From Bacilli bacterium (GTDB lineage: Bacteria; Bacillota_I; Bacilli_A; RF39; UBA660), in assembly GCA_900757295.1 (NCBI GenBank), contig CAAENH010000070.1:1-13992 (forward strand): a stretch of 13,992 nucleotides of DNA. The letters are read 5' to 3'. A program made the translations under genes and the position numbers. Positions within the stretch are counted from its first letter, which is position 1; each line of letters opens with the position of its first letter. Of this stretch, positions 6,374 through 13,061 are shown one piece after another. Under the pieces are notes generated by a model that did not search any database, was not told the DNA's origin, and saw only the letters and a program-made list of their open reading frames with translations.

Positions 6374-6490
6374 ATGTTATTATCTTTAGTTGCTTCACTT
6401 GGAGAAATGTGTTCTAAAGCTGTTTCTACATTTACTTGGTTTTGGTTTGCTGATGAGCCAAAAGAATGTCCACAATCTTTAATAAAATAA
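6374..6490 (+). CDS. agrD: AgrD-type autoinducing peptide precursor, no ring cysteine
   Basis: This 38-codon gene directly follows agrB and has a near-perfect AAGGAGG six bases before its ATG. Its plan is that of AgrD: an amphipathic N-terminal leader (MLLSLVASLGEMCSKA), a short hydrophobic core, and an acidic, proline-containing tail (DEPKECPQSLIK) resembling the DE..PKEL tail of S. aureus AgrD. The core STFTWFWFA has no Cys. Cysteines occur only at 13 in the leader and 32 in the tail. The ring nucleophile would therefore be Ser18 (a 9-residue ring, as in enterococcal GBAP), Thr19 or Thr21 (a 5-6 residue ring, TWFWF/A). The stop codon abuts that of agrC. Confidence 0.85.
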   Translation: MLLSLVASLGEMCSKAVSTFTWFWFADEPKECPQSLIK

Positions 6491-7762
6491 TTATTTTAAA
6501 GGAACACATAAAGAGACTATAAAGATATTATTTATAATTTCTTTTTTTATTTCAATATCTTTTTTCAATATTTTATTTAAATAACTTAGTCCTATACCAC
6601 TTTTCTTTTCTTTAGTTGAGTATTTAAAAGTACCTAATTGCTCTAAATCTAACATATCTTTAAATGTATTCATAATTTTTATTTCTAAAATATTATCTTT
6701 TTTTGCCATATCGATATAAATAGCTTTTTCTTTACTACGTTTAGCTGCTGTAATCGCATTATCTACAGTAATACCAATAGTGTCACATAATTTAGAATAT
6801 GTTCTCATTTTAATTTGTTCATTAATATTATCTTCTACTTTACTTTTAACTTCTATATCAATATTTTCTTTCTTTCCTTCATAAATTTTAATACAAAATA
6901 ATCCTTGAATCCCTTTTGGTATTTTACCAATCTTAGTTGTCCAACTATAATTTTTATTATATTTTTGCATTATTTCATCAATTAATTCTTGTGCTTCTTG
7001 GTTGGCTACACTTCTTATTGCCATAAAATCGTGATTTAAGTTATGTTTAAGCTCTGAATAGTCATCACTTATTAATTCATAATGTTTTACATTATCATTT
7101 AAATACTTATTTCTTATTTCCAATGTTTCTTTATTTTGACGATCTTTAATATATGCCAATAAAATTGAAAATATCATTACAATAATTGCGATACTTACAA
7201 AATATAATGGTGCATTACGATAGTTAACAGTCATTTGCATTAATAACAAATTTACAATAAAAACTATAACAATTAAATAAACTTCCATAGCTCGACGTTT
7301 AGTCATTATTTGTTCTAATTTTATAATAATCGTATTAATTGGTTTAATTAAAAAAACAAAATATGTCATTACACTAAAAATCATAGTTATAGCACTTTTA
7401 GCCATAAGTGAATTATTTATTGCATCTAAATTGGCAAAGAAAATACTAAAACCTTTGCTTAACAATAATTCTACAATCATAGAAGTCAAACTTATGATTA
7501 TAATATAATAAAATGTTTTTTTGTTATTATCTTTAAACCAAAATTTTACCATTGCAAACATCAAAATTACAGTGGTTACTACTTTAAAAGCATTTACATT
7601 AAAAATATTATTTGCCATAATTAATATAGCAATAACCATTATTAAAATAATCTTTTTTATATTAATATTTAATGACTGTTTTGTTAGCTTTTTGTAGCTT
7701 AAGATAAAAATCATTAATGATAAAATTAATACGAAAAAGCCAATTATTATTTCTAAGATCAT
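6491..7762 (-). CDS. agrC: AgrC-type sensor histidine kinase
   Basis: This is the membrane receptor expected to sense the processed AgrD peptide and phosphorylate AgrA. The N-terminal half (about 1-205) holds six to seven membrane segments (near 3-22, 36-55, 60-75, 84-104, 121-140, 161-178 and 186-204). A linker leads to the histidine box LKHNLNHDFMAIR, with H240 the likely phospho-acceptor by alignment to the family's RHDxxNH and H244 an alternative. The GHKL ATPase domain has an N box (TVDNAITAAK, N335) and a G box (KKSGIGLSYLNKI). There is no HisKA domain, which is usual for the AgrC class. The start codon overlaps the agrA stop by one base (TAATG), so the two are translationally coupled. 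The 3' end converges directly on agrD. Confidence 0.9.
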   Translation of the reverse strand: MILEIIIGFFVLILSLMIFILSYKKLTKQSLNINIKKIILIMVIAILIMANNIFNVNAFKVVTTVILMFAMVKFWFKDNNKKTFYYIIIISLTSMIVELLLSKGFSIFFANLDAINNSLMAKSAITMIFSVMTYFVFLIKPINTIIIKLEQIMTKRRAMEVYLIVIVFIVNLLLMQMTVNYRNAPLYFVSIAIIVMIFSILLAYIKDRQNKETLEIRNKYLNDNVKHYELISDDYSELKHNLNHDFMAIRSVANQEAQELIDEIMQKYNKNYSWTTKIGKIPKGIQGLFCIKIYEGKKENIDIEVKSKVEDNINEQIKMRTYSKLCDTIGITVDNAITAAKRSKEKAIYIDMAKKDNILEIKIMNTFKDMLDLEQLGTFKYSTKEKKSGIGLSYLNKILKKDIEIKKEIINNIFIVSLCVPLK

Positions 7763-8469
7763 TATTTCACTACCTTTTCTTTATACTTCTTTGAAAGTAG
7801 TGGAACTTTTTCACTTGTATCTAATATAAAGTCCCCCGTACTCCAATTATATTTAGATACTCGAGCAGTGTTTACAATACAAGATCTATGAACTTGTTCA
7901 AACCTTTCGTCTAATTCTGTTAACATTTCTTCAAGTGTTTTATTGATTTTAAAAGCGTTGTGTGTAGTTTTGATGATCAATTTTCTTTCAACTGTATCTC
8001 TTGAAATATATAAAATATCTTTTAAAAAAAGTTTAAGATTTACTTGATTATTTTTAAAAGTGAACATTGCATTATCATAATCTTTATTTAAAATTAACTC
8101 TAAATCCTCAGTTAATCTATCTGGTAAGTTATCAAACTTTTCAATAAAATCAAAAACTTTAAATATATTTCTATAAACTTTTTCAAAATAATTATCGTGG
8201 TTAGTTAAAAATATTATTTCACTATTCCAGTCTTTTTCTCTAATTAAAGAAGCAATATTTAATCCAGTGATTTTAGTGCCTAAATTTATATCTAAGAGAT
8301 ATATTTTTCTTTCACTAGTATCTTTTATAATAGATTTTAATTCATCATTATAACCGTCAAAAAATATTGGATCAGTAAGTTCTTCATATTTAAATAATAA
8401 AGGTTTTATGATTTTTCTTACCCTGGTATGTTCTTCAGTTTCATCATCTACTACAATTATTTTTAACAT
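7762..8469 (-). CDS. agrA: AgrA-type response regulator with LytTR DNA-binding domain
   Basis: The receiver domain (about 1-125) has the acidic pair D8/D9, the phospho-acceptor D60 in YLLDINLG, T89 in IIFLTNHD and K111 in FIEKFDN. The LytTR domain (about 138-235) carries the hallmark FEQVHRSCIVN segment (H194, R195, N200) and the C-terminal LSKKYKEKV. This class binds paired direct repeats and activates the pheromone operon. GAGGTG lies 9 bases before the ATG. The gene precedes agrC, the reverse of the staphylococcal order (agrC then agrA), and has its own promoter. Its targets probably include agrBD, inferred from the repeats upstream of agrB. Confidence 0.9.
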   Translation of the reverse strand: MLKIIVVDDETEEHTRVRKIIKPLLFKYEELTDPIFFDGYNDELKSIIKDTSERKIYLLDINLGTKITGLNIASLIREKDWNSEIIFLTNHDNYFEKVYRNIFKVFDFIEKFDNLPDRLTEDLELILNKDYDNAMFTFKNNQVNLKLFLKDILYISRDTVERKLIIKTTHNAFKINKTLEEMLTELDERFEQVHRSCIVNTARVSKYNWSTGDFILDTSEKVPLLSKKYKEKVVK

Positions 8470-8500
8470 CTACTGTTACACCTCGATATATCTATAAAAA

Positions 8501-8528
8501 ATTATATCATATTTTTGGCTATCGGCAA
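8501..8528 (-). promoter_or_regulatory. agrAC promoter (-35 TTGCCG, extended -10 TGATATAAT)
   Basis: On the minus strand TTGCCG (8523-8528) and TATAAT (8501-8506) are 16 bases apart, and the -10 is extended by TG (8508-8509). The predicted start leaves a leader of about 25 bases. This looks like a good constitutive promoter, consistent with the receptor pair being made without feedback. Confidence 0.7.
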
Positions 8529-8530
8529 AT

Positions 8531-8570
8531 AAAAACAAATAACTAGATTATTATTTTTGTTATTTGTTTT
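8531..8570 (-). terminator. Terminator of the actin-like gene, touching its stop codon
   Basis: Arms 8532-8543 (AAAACAAATAAC) and 8559-8570 are perfect 12-bp complements around a 15-base loop. On the minus strand the hairpin is followed by TATTTG, with four more T in the 3' arm. The TAG stop at 8543-8545 overlaps the hairpin. It insulates agrA from the sporulation block. The stem is AT-rich and the loop large, so it is weaker than the others. Confidence 0.65.
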
Positions 8571-9118
8571 ATGATAAACTGTTCTTGTTCACTATAAATG
8601 AAAGTTTTAATATGGAAGTTTTGCTCTATTAGTGCCCCTAACTTTATTAGATCATTGTAATCTCCAACTAGAAATAGTTCATCTATATCAGTTAGATAAT
8701 TTTTTAAAATTGATAGTAAATTATCTTTAAAGATACTATTATTTATAAAAATTGGTTTAGAATTAATACTTAAGTAAGCATTGGTTTTATTTATATTTAA
8801 TAAATTGGTTGTTATTATATCACTGTATTTAATAAATTTTATTTTATTAAATGATAGTTTATCAAAAATTGATAATATTAATTGATGATCACTTTCTAAA
8901 TAATTTGGTAAATCTATAAAATATATGGTTTTGCTAACTAATGAATCTGCTAATTTATTTTCTTTAATTATTTTATTAAATTGTTTATAAAAACTATCTG
9001 GTTTTGCTATTCTGTTATTACTTACAGCATTATCTTGAACTTCTTTTACTATTACTTTATCTTTATAATATAAATATATAAATGAATCTGTTAAATATAC
9101 ACCAATACTTTTATTCAT
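8543..9118 (-). CDS. Unrecognised protein resembling a shrunken MreB/Mbl actin-fold protein
   Basis: No confident family match, but four segments line up in order with MreB/Mbl. IGVYLTDSFIYLYYKDKVIV (5-24) fits IGIDLGTANVLIYVKGKGIV. IYFIDLPNYLESDHQLILSI (65-84) and the residues to 107 fit the VVCVPSGVTEVERRAV...EEP.AAA stretch. YLSINSKPIFI (115-125) sits where the second phosphate loop (VDIGGGT) would be. ELFLVGDYNDLIKLGALIEQ (147-166) fits the IVLTGGGALLRGLD region. At 191 residues it lacks about 140 residues of MreB, mostly subdomains IIA/IIB, and the Gly/Asp nucleotide-binding motifs are lost. It follows spoIIQ, where B. subtilis has spoIIID-mbl. The AGGAAGTGG ribosome site supports the start. 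A non-ATPase scaffold or a decaying mreB-type gene are both possible. Confidence 0.55.
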   Translation of the reverse strand: MNKSIGVYLTDSFIYLYYKDKVIVKEVQDNAVSNNRIAKPDSFYKQFNKIIKENKLADSLVSKTIYFIDLPNYLESDHQLILSIFDKLSFNKIKFIKYSDIITTNLLNINKTNAYLSINSKPIFINNSIFKDNLLSILKNYLTDIDELFLVGDYNDLIKLGALIEQNFHIKTFIYSEQEQFIIKQITKIII

Positions 9119-9135
9119 AAAACCACTTCCTATAT

Positions 9136-9165
9136 TTATTATGTCCCAATAAAATAATAGTATTC
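9136..9165 (-). promoter_or_regulatory. Candidate promoter of the actin-like gene (sigma-A or sigma-E)
   Basis: On the minus strand GAATACT (9159-9165) and CATAATAA (9136-9143) are 15 bases apart, close to the sigma-E pattern of B. subtilis (GMATATT, 14-15 bases, CATACAHT). The same DNA can be read as sigma-A, TTGAAT with 18 bases to CATAAT. Choice between them cannot be made by eye. A sigma-E promoter would place the gene in the mother cell. Confidence 0.35.
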
Positions 9166-9170
9166 AAAAG

Positions 9171-9197
9171 AAAAAAAGCTTATTGTTCTAAAGCTTT
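9171..9197 (-). terminator. Terminator of the spoIIQ-like gene, overlapping its stop codon
   Basis: Arms AAAGCTT (9175-9181) and AAGCTTT (9191-9197) pair around a 9-base loop, and the A run at 9171-9177 gives a U tail leftward. The TAA stop at 9180-9182 lies partly in the 3' arm. Confidence 0.8.
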
Positions 9198-9812
9198 TGT
9201 TTCAAACATTTTCTCTGGGTTAACTAATTGACCTTTTTGATATACTTCAAATAATAAACAATTTTTATTTGTATTATTTAATTTATTTGTGCCGCTTGTT
9301 GCTATTACATCACCTTGTTTAACTTCATCTCCAACTTTTACTTTGATATTATCTACACTTTGATATACAGTTTTTATTTCATTATCATGATCTATCTCAA
9401 TTACATTTCCTAGTATATCATCAGTTTTAATATCACTTATTTTACCATCTAATGTTGCTACAATATCATATGCATTTTCTGATGTATATAAGACACCTGA
9501 ATTTTGCATATAAGTATTTTCATAATATATCAATGAGTTTTGTTGTTCTTCTTCTGTTGCATCTTTATCATAAAAGTTTTTACTAATTGTAACATTATCA
9601 TTTGCAAATGGCTTTATCATTTTATTTTCAGTTTCATTCATAACTGCTTTTGAATCGTCATCTACTATTGCATTTACTACATGAGAATTTATATCTTCAT
9701 TAGTAAAAGAATTATATGTTTTGCCAATTATTAGAATGCTTATAAAAAGTGCAGCAAGTGCGATGGTATAAATTGTTGGAATTACGAATTTTCTTAATCT
9801 TCTTACTTTCAT
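9180..9812 (-). CDS. spoIIQ: SpoIIQ-like degenerate M23 (LytM) protein
   Basis: In endospore formers SpoIIQ sits in the forespore membrane and binds SpoIIIAH of the mother cell, forming the channel that supports engulfment. The protein has a basic cytoplasmic N-terminus, one membrane segment at about 10-30, a linker, and a LytM/peptidase M23 fold at about 112-200 (YDIVATLDGKISDI, GNVIEIDHDNEIKTVYQS, VKVGDEVKQGDVIATSGT, LLFEVYQKGQLVNP). The zinc ligands are largely gone: the HxxxD motif is ENAYD and the HxH motif is CLL, so it should not cleave peptidoglycan. B. subtilis SpoIIQ is likewise degenerate. Position after spoIID supports the name. GGAAGGTGAG precedes the ATG. Confidence 0.85.
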   Translation of the reverse strand: MKVRRLRKFVIPTIYTIALAALFISILIIGKTYNSFTNEDINSHVVNAIVDDDSKAVMNETENKMIKPFANDNVTISKNFYDKDATEEEQQNSLIYYENTYMQNSGVLYTSENAYDIVATLDGKISDIKTDDILGNVIEIDHDNEIKTVYQSVDNIKVKVGDEVKQGDVIATSGTNKLNNTNKNCLLFEVYQKGQLVNPEKMFETKALEQ

Positions 9813-9861
9813 GTTCTCACCTTCCTACTACTAAGTTTGAACATTTTTATTTTTTTTATGC

Positions 9862-10776
9862 TTAAATTTTATCTATTGTTACATTTTGATAATAATGTTT
9901 TATTATTTCATCATATTTATATCCTTGATTAGCCATTGCGTCTGCGCCATATTGACTCATGCCAACTCCATGTCCATATCCATTAGTGGTTATGGTTACA
10001 TTTTCATTTTTTACAGATATTTTAAAATCAGTTGATCTTAGATTAAGTTTTTTTCGTATTTCAACACCAGTGAATATTTTATTATTTATTTTGATTGTAT
10101 TTATTCTACCTGAGTTAGATTTGTCTAAAATATTTATGTCTATATTTTTGCAAGTTATATTTAATAAGTCACAAAAATTTTGTTTAGAAAAACTTGTTGT
10201 TTTAACTATATTATTACTTACACTATTTTCATTATTACTTTCTACACTAGTTAAATAGTCTTTTTGTTCATTAAAAACATTTTGAGCATCCTCAGTGTAA
10301 CCATTACTCATTGCAAAATAGTATGCGACTATTATCTCATTATTATATTTAATAACTAAATTACTAGTTTCTTTCACCGCTTTAGATATTTTATCATAAT
10401 ACTTCTGATAATTTTCTTGCCATTTTTCTTTCATTTCTTCTCTTGTCAAATATACTTGATCACTTGTTGTTGTTAATAAATCATAATCATTATTTTTACT
10501 TTTTTTATACATGGCATATGTTCTAGATGCAACCGCTTGTGCTTTTAAAGCCTCATCATTAAAACTAGCAGGCATTTCTCCAGCTACTACACCTATGACA
10601 TAATCTTCTAAATTCAACTTTTGAATATTTCCTGTTTTGTCCTGTAATTTAATTGTATATTCTTGAGTTTTTTTGCTATTTTTAGGCAAATTAAAATTAG
10701 TTTCTTTTTTAAAAAAACTAATTACTGCTATTGGTGTTAAAATTAATATAATAAGTATAAGTATTTTATTTTTCAT
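9862..10776 (-). CDS. spoIID: Stage II sporulation protein D, peptidoglycan lytic transglycosylase
   Basis: SpoIID cleaves glycan strands of septal peptidoglycan during engulfment, working with SpoIIM and SpoIIP. The 304 residues begin with a signal anchor (about 4-22). The SpoIID domain follows: LEDYVIGVVAGEMPASFNDE, with the catalytic glutamate at E67, then ALKAQAVASRTYAM, and the C-terminal signature GYGHGVGMSQYGADAMANQG (about 266-285). The substrate-loop motif usually like SxSxGxT is AMSNGYTEDA here. The ribosome site TAGGATG lies inside the end of the DUF1146 gene, whose stop is 3 bases before the ATG, so the two are probably cotranscribed from the rpiB promoter, perhaps with an extra sporulation promoter that was not located. 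Confidence 0.94.
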   Translation of the reverse strand: MKNKILILIILILTPIAVISFFKKETNFNLPKNSKKTQEYTIKLQDKTGNIQKLNLEDYVIGVVAGEMPASFNDEALKAQAVASRTYAMYKKSKNNDYDLLTTTSDQVYLTREEMKEKWQENYQKYYDKISKAVKETSNLVIKYNNEIIVAYYFAMSNGYTEDAQNVFNEQKDYLTSVESNNENSVSNNIVKTTSFSKQNFCDLLNITCKNIDINILDKSNSGRINTIKINNKIFTGVEIRKKLNLRSTDFKISVKNENVTITTNGYGHGVGMSQYGADAMANQGYKYDEIIKHYYQNVTIDKI

Positions 10777-10779
10777 ATA

Positions 10780-10983
10780 TCATCCTATAAATATTTTACT
10801 AAATTCTAAAAAGTCTACTATAAAATTTGTTAATAGATATCCACTAATAAAACTTAATATCATTACTAATATTTTTGTTTCTATGATTTTATTTTTTTTG
10901 ATTATCTTTTCAAAATTAACGGCACTTAAAGAAAAAGCACTTAGTAAAACAAAAAATACATATAAATATATTTTATAGTTCAT
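10780..10983 (-). CDS. DUF1146 family membrane protein (YwzB-like)
   Basis: A 67-residue protein with two membrane segments, near residues 4-20 and 39-57. It carries the DUF1146 pattern: a basic loop (FEKIIKKNK), then a second helix with GYLLTNFIVDFLEFS, matching the GYLVSxFFLDY-type end of B. subtilis YwzB. YwzB is encoded just upstream of ywmB-murAA-spoIID, so the context agrees. The function of the family is unknown. The ATG at 10983 (MNYKIY) is chosen because GGTG precedes it by about 7 bases. A TTG at 11001 would be an upstream alternative. The gene overlaps the rpiB end by 11 bases. Confidence 0.75.
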   Translation of the reverse strand: MNYKIYLYVFFVLLSAFSLSAVNFEKIIKKNKIIETKILVMILSFISGYLLTNFIVDFLEFSKIFIG

Positions 10984-11428
10984 TATATTCACCATTTTCA
11001 AATTTTATGATTTTATCTACTCTTCTTATGTGTCTTTCTTCATTAGAAAATTCAGTATTTATAAAAGTTTTTATAATTTCTTTGATATCTTCAAAGTCTA
11101 ATCTAGAAGAAAATGCTAGAATATTAGCATTATTATCTAATCTTGTCATTTTTGCTTCATAAACATTTTCAACATGAGCAGCACGGATACCTTTTACTTT
11201 ATTAGCAGCGATGCTTACTCCAATTCCCGTATTACAAATTAATATTCCAAATTGAGCGTCATTATTAACTACTGCTTTTCCTACTTTAAAAGCAAAATCA
11301 GGATAGTCATCTGTTGCAGTGTTAACTTTACTTAAATCTAAAACCTCAAATTGATTTTGAATTAAAAATTCTATCACTTTCATTTTCATTTCTCTCCCTG
11401 CATGATCAGTTGCTATTGCTAATTTCAT
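10973..11428 (-). CDS. rpiB: Ribose-5-phosphate isomerase B family sugar-phosphate isomerase
   Basis: RpiB interconverts ribose-5-phosphate and ribulose-5-phosphate in the pentose phosphate pathway. The 151 residues show ATDHAG at the N-terminus, the catalytic cysteine C65 in GILICNTGIGVSIAANK, the IRAAHVENVYEAKMTR region and the phosphate-binding end HIRRVDKI. One departure stands out: the family's REHNDAN motif, whose His assists sugar ring opening in E. coli RpiB, reads RLDNNAN, with Asp98 in place of His. The substrate may therefore differ (LacA/LacB-like relatives also vary here). GAGGAG precedes the ATG, and the gene has its own promoter. In B. subtilis the rpiB homologue ywlF is also near mntP and spoIIR. 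Confidence 0.9.
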   Translation of the reverse strand: MKLAIATDHAGREMKMKVIEFLIQNQFEVLDLSKVNTATDDYPDFAFKVGKAVVNNDAQFGILICNTGIGVSIAANKVKGIRAAHVENVYEAKMTRLDNNANILAFSSRLDFEDIKEIIKTFINTEFSNEERHIRRVDKIIKFENGEYNEL

Positions 11429-11450
11429 AATATTCTCCTCTTCTATTTTT

Positions 11451-11459
11451 ATTATATCA
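11451..11459 (-). promoter_or_regulatory. rpiB promoter, extended -10 TGATATAAT
   Basis: A perfect TGnTATAAT lies on the minus strand, about 23 bases before the rpiB start and just after the rpmE terminator. No good -35 is seen, which an extended -10 can tolerate. It probably drives rpiB, the DUF1146 gene and spoIID. Confidence 0.65.
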
Positions 11460-11460
11460 T

Positions 11461-11491
11461 ATAAAAAATAAACTGAATATTCAGTTTATTT
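11461..11491 (-). terminator. Terminator of rpmE, containing its stop codon
   Basis: A perfect 26-base palindrome spans 11466-11491 (half site AAATAAACTGAAT). It is followed on the minus strand by a T-rich tail. The rpmE TAA at 11486-11488 is inside the 5' arm. Confidence 0.8.
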
Positions 11492-11692
11492 ATTTTCTTG
11501 GTTTAAACCAAATTTTTTATTAAATTTTTCTACAGTACCTGTTCTTTTAGCTTGTTGTTTACCAGTGTAAAATGAATGACATTTATCACAAACTTCTGCA
11601 TGAAATTCTGGCATTGTAGATTTTGTTGTAAATGTAGCTCCACAAGCACATATTACCTTACAATCAACTTGATTTGGATGAATATTTCTCAT
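11486..11692 (-). CDS. rpmE: 50S ribosomal protein L31, zinc-binding type
   Basis: L31 bridges the two ribosomal subunits. The 68 residues fit the family (MRNIHPNQ start, [18 protein letters not shown] core, [25 protein letters not shown] end). The cysteines C-x-C (CAC, residues 15-17) and CxxC (VCDKCH) mark the zinc-binding form rather than the cysteine-free paralogue induced in zinc shortage. GGAAGGAG precedes the ATG. It is a single-gene unit with its own promoter, leader hairpin and terminator. Confidence 0.96.
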   Translation of the reverse strand: MRNIHPNQVDCKVICACGATFTTKSTMPEFHAEVCDKCHSFYTGKQQAKRTGTVEKFNKKFGLNQENK

Positions 11693-11710
11693 ATTATTTC
11701 TCCTTCCGCC

Positions 11711-11729
11711 ATGTTATATTAAATAACAT
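11711..11729 (-). promoter_or_regulatory. Hairpin in the rpmE mRNA leader
   Basis: ATGTTAT and ATAACAT (7-bp arms, 5-base loop) pair in the roughly 50-base rpmE leader, ending just upstream of the GGAAGGAG ribosome site. Ribosomal-protein leaders often carry structures for feedback control. Whether this one does is unknown. Confidence 0.4.
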
Positions 11730-11750
11730 AGTAATTTTTCGTTCCTCTGT

Positions 11751-11759
11751 ATTATATCA
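11751..11759 (-). promoter_or_regulatory. rpmE promoter, extended -10 TGATATAAT
   Basis: A perfect extended -10 on the minus strand, 58 bases before the rpmE start and 26 bases after the murA stop. A start near 11744 places the hairpin at 11711-11729 in the leader. Confidence 0.65.
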
Positions 11760-11785
11760 TAAAATTTGCTTTTATCAATATTTTT

Positions 11786-13039
11786 TTATATTTCCTCTAT
11801 TTTAATTATACCGCCTACATCACTTAATTTTCCTACTATATTTTCGTATCCTCTTAAGATATGTTCAATGTTAGTTATAATAGTTGTTCCATCAGCTATC
11901 ATACCTGCAACTAGCATAGCTGCTCCAGCTCTTAAATCTGTAGCTATTACTTCTTTACCTTTTAAAGGAGTTTTGCCTTTAATAATGGCTCTTTTGTCAA
12001 ATAATTTTATATCTGCTCCCATAGAATTTAAGTGTTTAATATGACGCATTCTATTTTCATAAATTGTTTCTTCAAAAATACATTCGCCATCACATTGAGT
12101 TAAAAGAGTACTCATAGGCTGGCCAAGATCTGTTGGAAATCCTGGATAAACTAATGTTTTTACATTAACTGACTTTAAGTTATCACTTTTATTAACAATA
12201 ATGTCACAACCATTTACTTCAAAATTTGCTCCTGCTTCTTTTAACTTAGTTAAAACAGATTCTAAATGTTCTTTTATGATTCCTTCTAATATTAAATTTT
12301 TGCCTAATAAACTACCAATCATAAGATAGGTTCCTGCTTCTATTCTATCAGGTATTACTTCAACTATTCCATTTATTAGATTATCTACTCCCACAATTTT
12401 TATTTCACTAGTACCTGCTCCATATATTTTGGCACCCATAGAATTTAAAAATGCTGCAACATTTACAATTTCTGGTTCCATGGCTGAATTATAAATGTGA
12501 GTTATGCCTTTAGCTTTTACAGCAGCAAACATGATGTTTAAAGTTGCTCCTACGCTTGCTACATCTAAAAATATTTCTGCTCCATGCAAATCTGGTGCAT
12601 CAATGATATATTTATCATCTATTTGTTCTATATTCGCACCCATTTTTTCAAATCCTTTTAAATGTAAATCTATTGGTCTAGATCCTATATTACATCCACC
12701 TGGAAAAGATATTTCTACATGTTTATATTTTGTTAATAAAGTACCCATATAATAGTAAGATGCTCTAAGTTTAGTAGAATACTCGTTAGTTATTTCTTTA
12801 TTTTGGACAGCTTTATTATTTATTTTGATTGTATCATTGATAAATGAAATTTCACTTCCTAAATATTCTGTTATTTTTTTTAAATTATCAACGTCACTTA
12901 TTTTAGGAACATTATAAATAACTGCTTCATTAGAAGCTAGTATAGCTGCTGGTATTAATGCAACAACAGAGTTTTTTGCTCCACCTATTTTTATTTTTCC
13001 TGTTAACTCATGTTGCCCCTCTATTACTAATCTTTTCAT
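11786..13039 (-). CDS. murA: UDP-N-acetylglucosamine 1-carboxyvinyltransferase MurA
   Basis: MurA transfers enolpyruvate from PEP to UDP-GlcNAc, the first committed step of peptidoglycan synthesis, in the cytoplasm. The 417 residues include K22 and N23 in GGAKNSVVAL, C116 in SFPGGCNIGSRPIDLH (the fosfomycin-reactive cysteine, so the protein should be fosfomycin-sensitive) and the catalytic Asp in VYPGFPTDLGQPMSTLL. The end has DLRAGAAMLVAGMIADG, standard for the family. AAGGGTGG precedes the ATG. It keeps the B. subtilis murAA-spoIID neighbourhood, with rpmE, rpiB and the DUF1146 gene placed between. No convincing terminator was seen between murA and rpmE. Confidence 0.97.
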   Translation of the reverse strand: MKRLVIEGQHELTGKIKIGGAKNSVVALIPAAILASNEAVIYNVPKISDVDNLKKITEYLGSEISFINDTIKINNKAVQNKEITNEYSTKLRASYYYMGTLLTKYKHVEISFPGGCNIGSRPIDLHLKGFEKMGANIEQIDDKYIIDAPDLHGAEIFLDVASVGATLNIMFAAVKAKGITHIYNSAMEPEIVNVAAFLNSMGAKIYGAGTSEIKIVGVDNLINGIVEVIPDRIEAGTYLMIGSLLGKNLILEGIIKEHLESVLTKLKEAGANFEVNGCDIIVNKSDNLKSVNVKTLVYPGFPTDLGQPMSTLLTQCDGECIFEETIYENRMRHIKHLNSMGADIKLFDKRAIIKGKTPLKGKEVIATDLRAGAAMLVAGMIADGTTIITNIEHILRGYENIVGKLSDVGGIIKIEEI

Positions 13040-13061
13040 AATACCACCCTTCTTCTAATTA

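Noticed and set aside
6410..6412. Cys13 of AgrD as the thiolactone residue
   Set aside because: It lies 13 residues before the acidic tail inside the amphipathic leader, giving an oversized ring, and the usual five-residue Cys ring cannot be placed.
6483..6498. 16-base AT palindrome at the agrD/agrC junction as a bidirectional terminator
   Set aside because: It has no GC pairs and no U tract, so it would be too weak. It arises largely from two facing TAA stops in AT-rich DNA.
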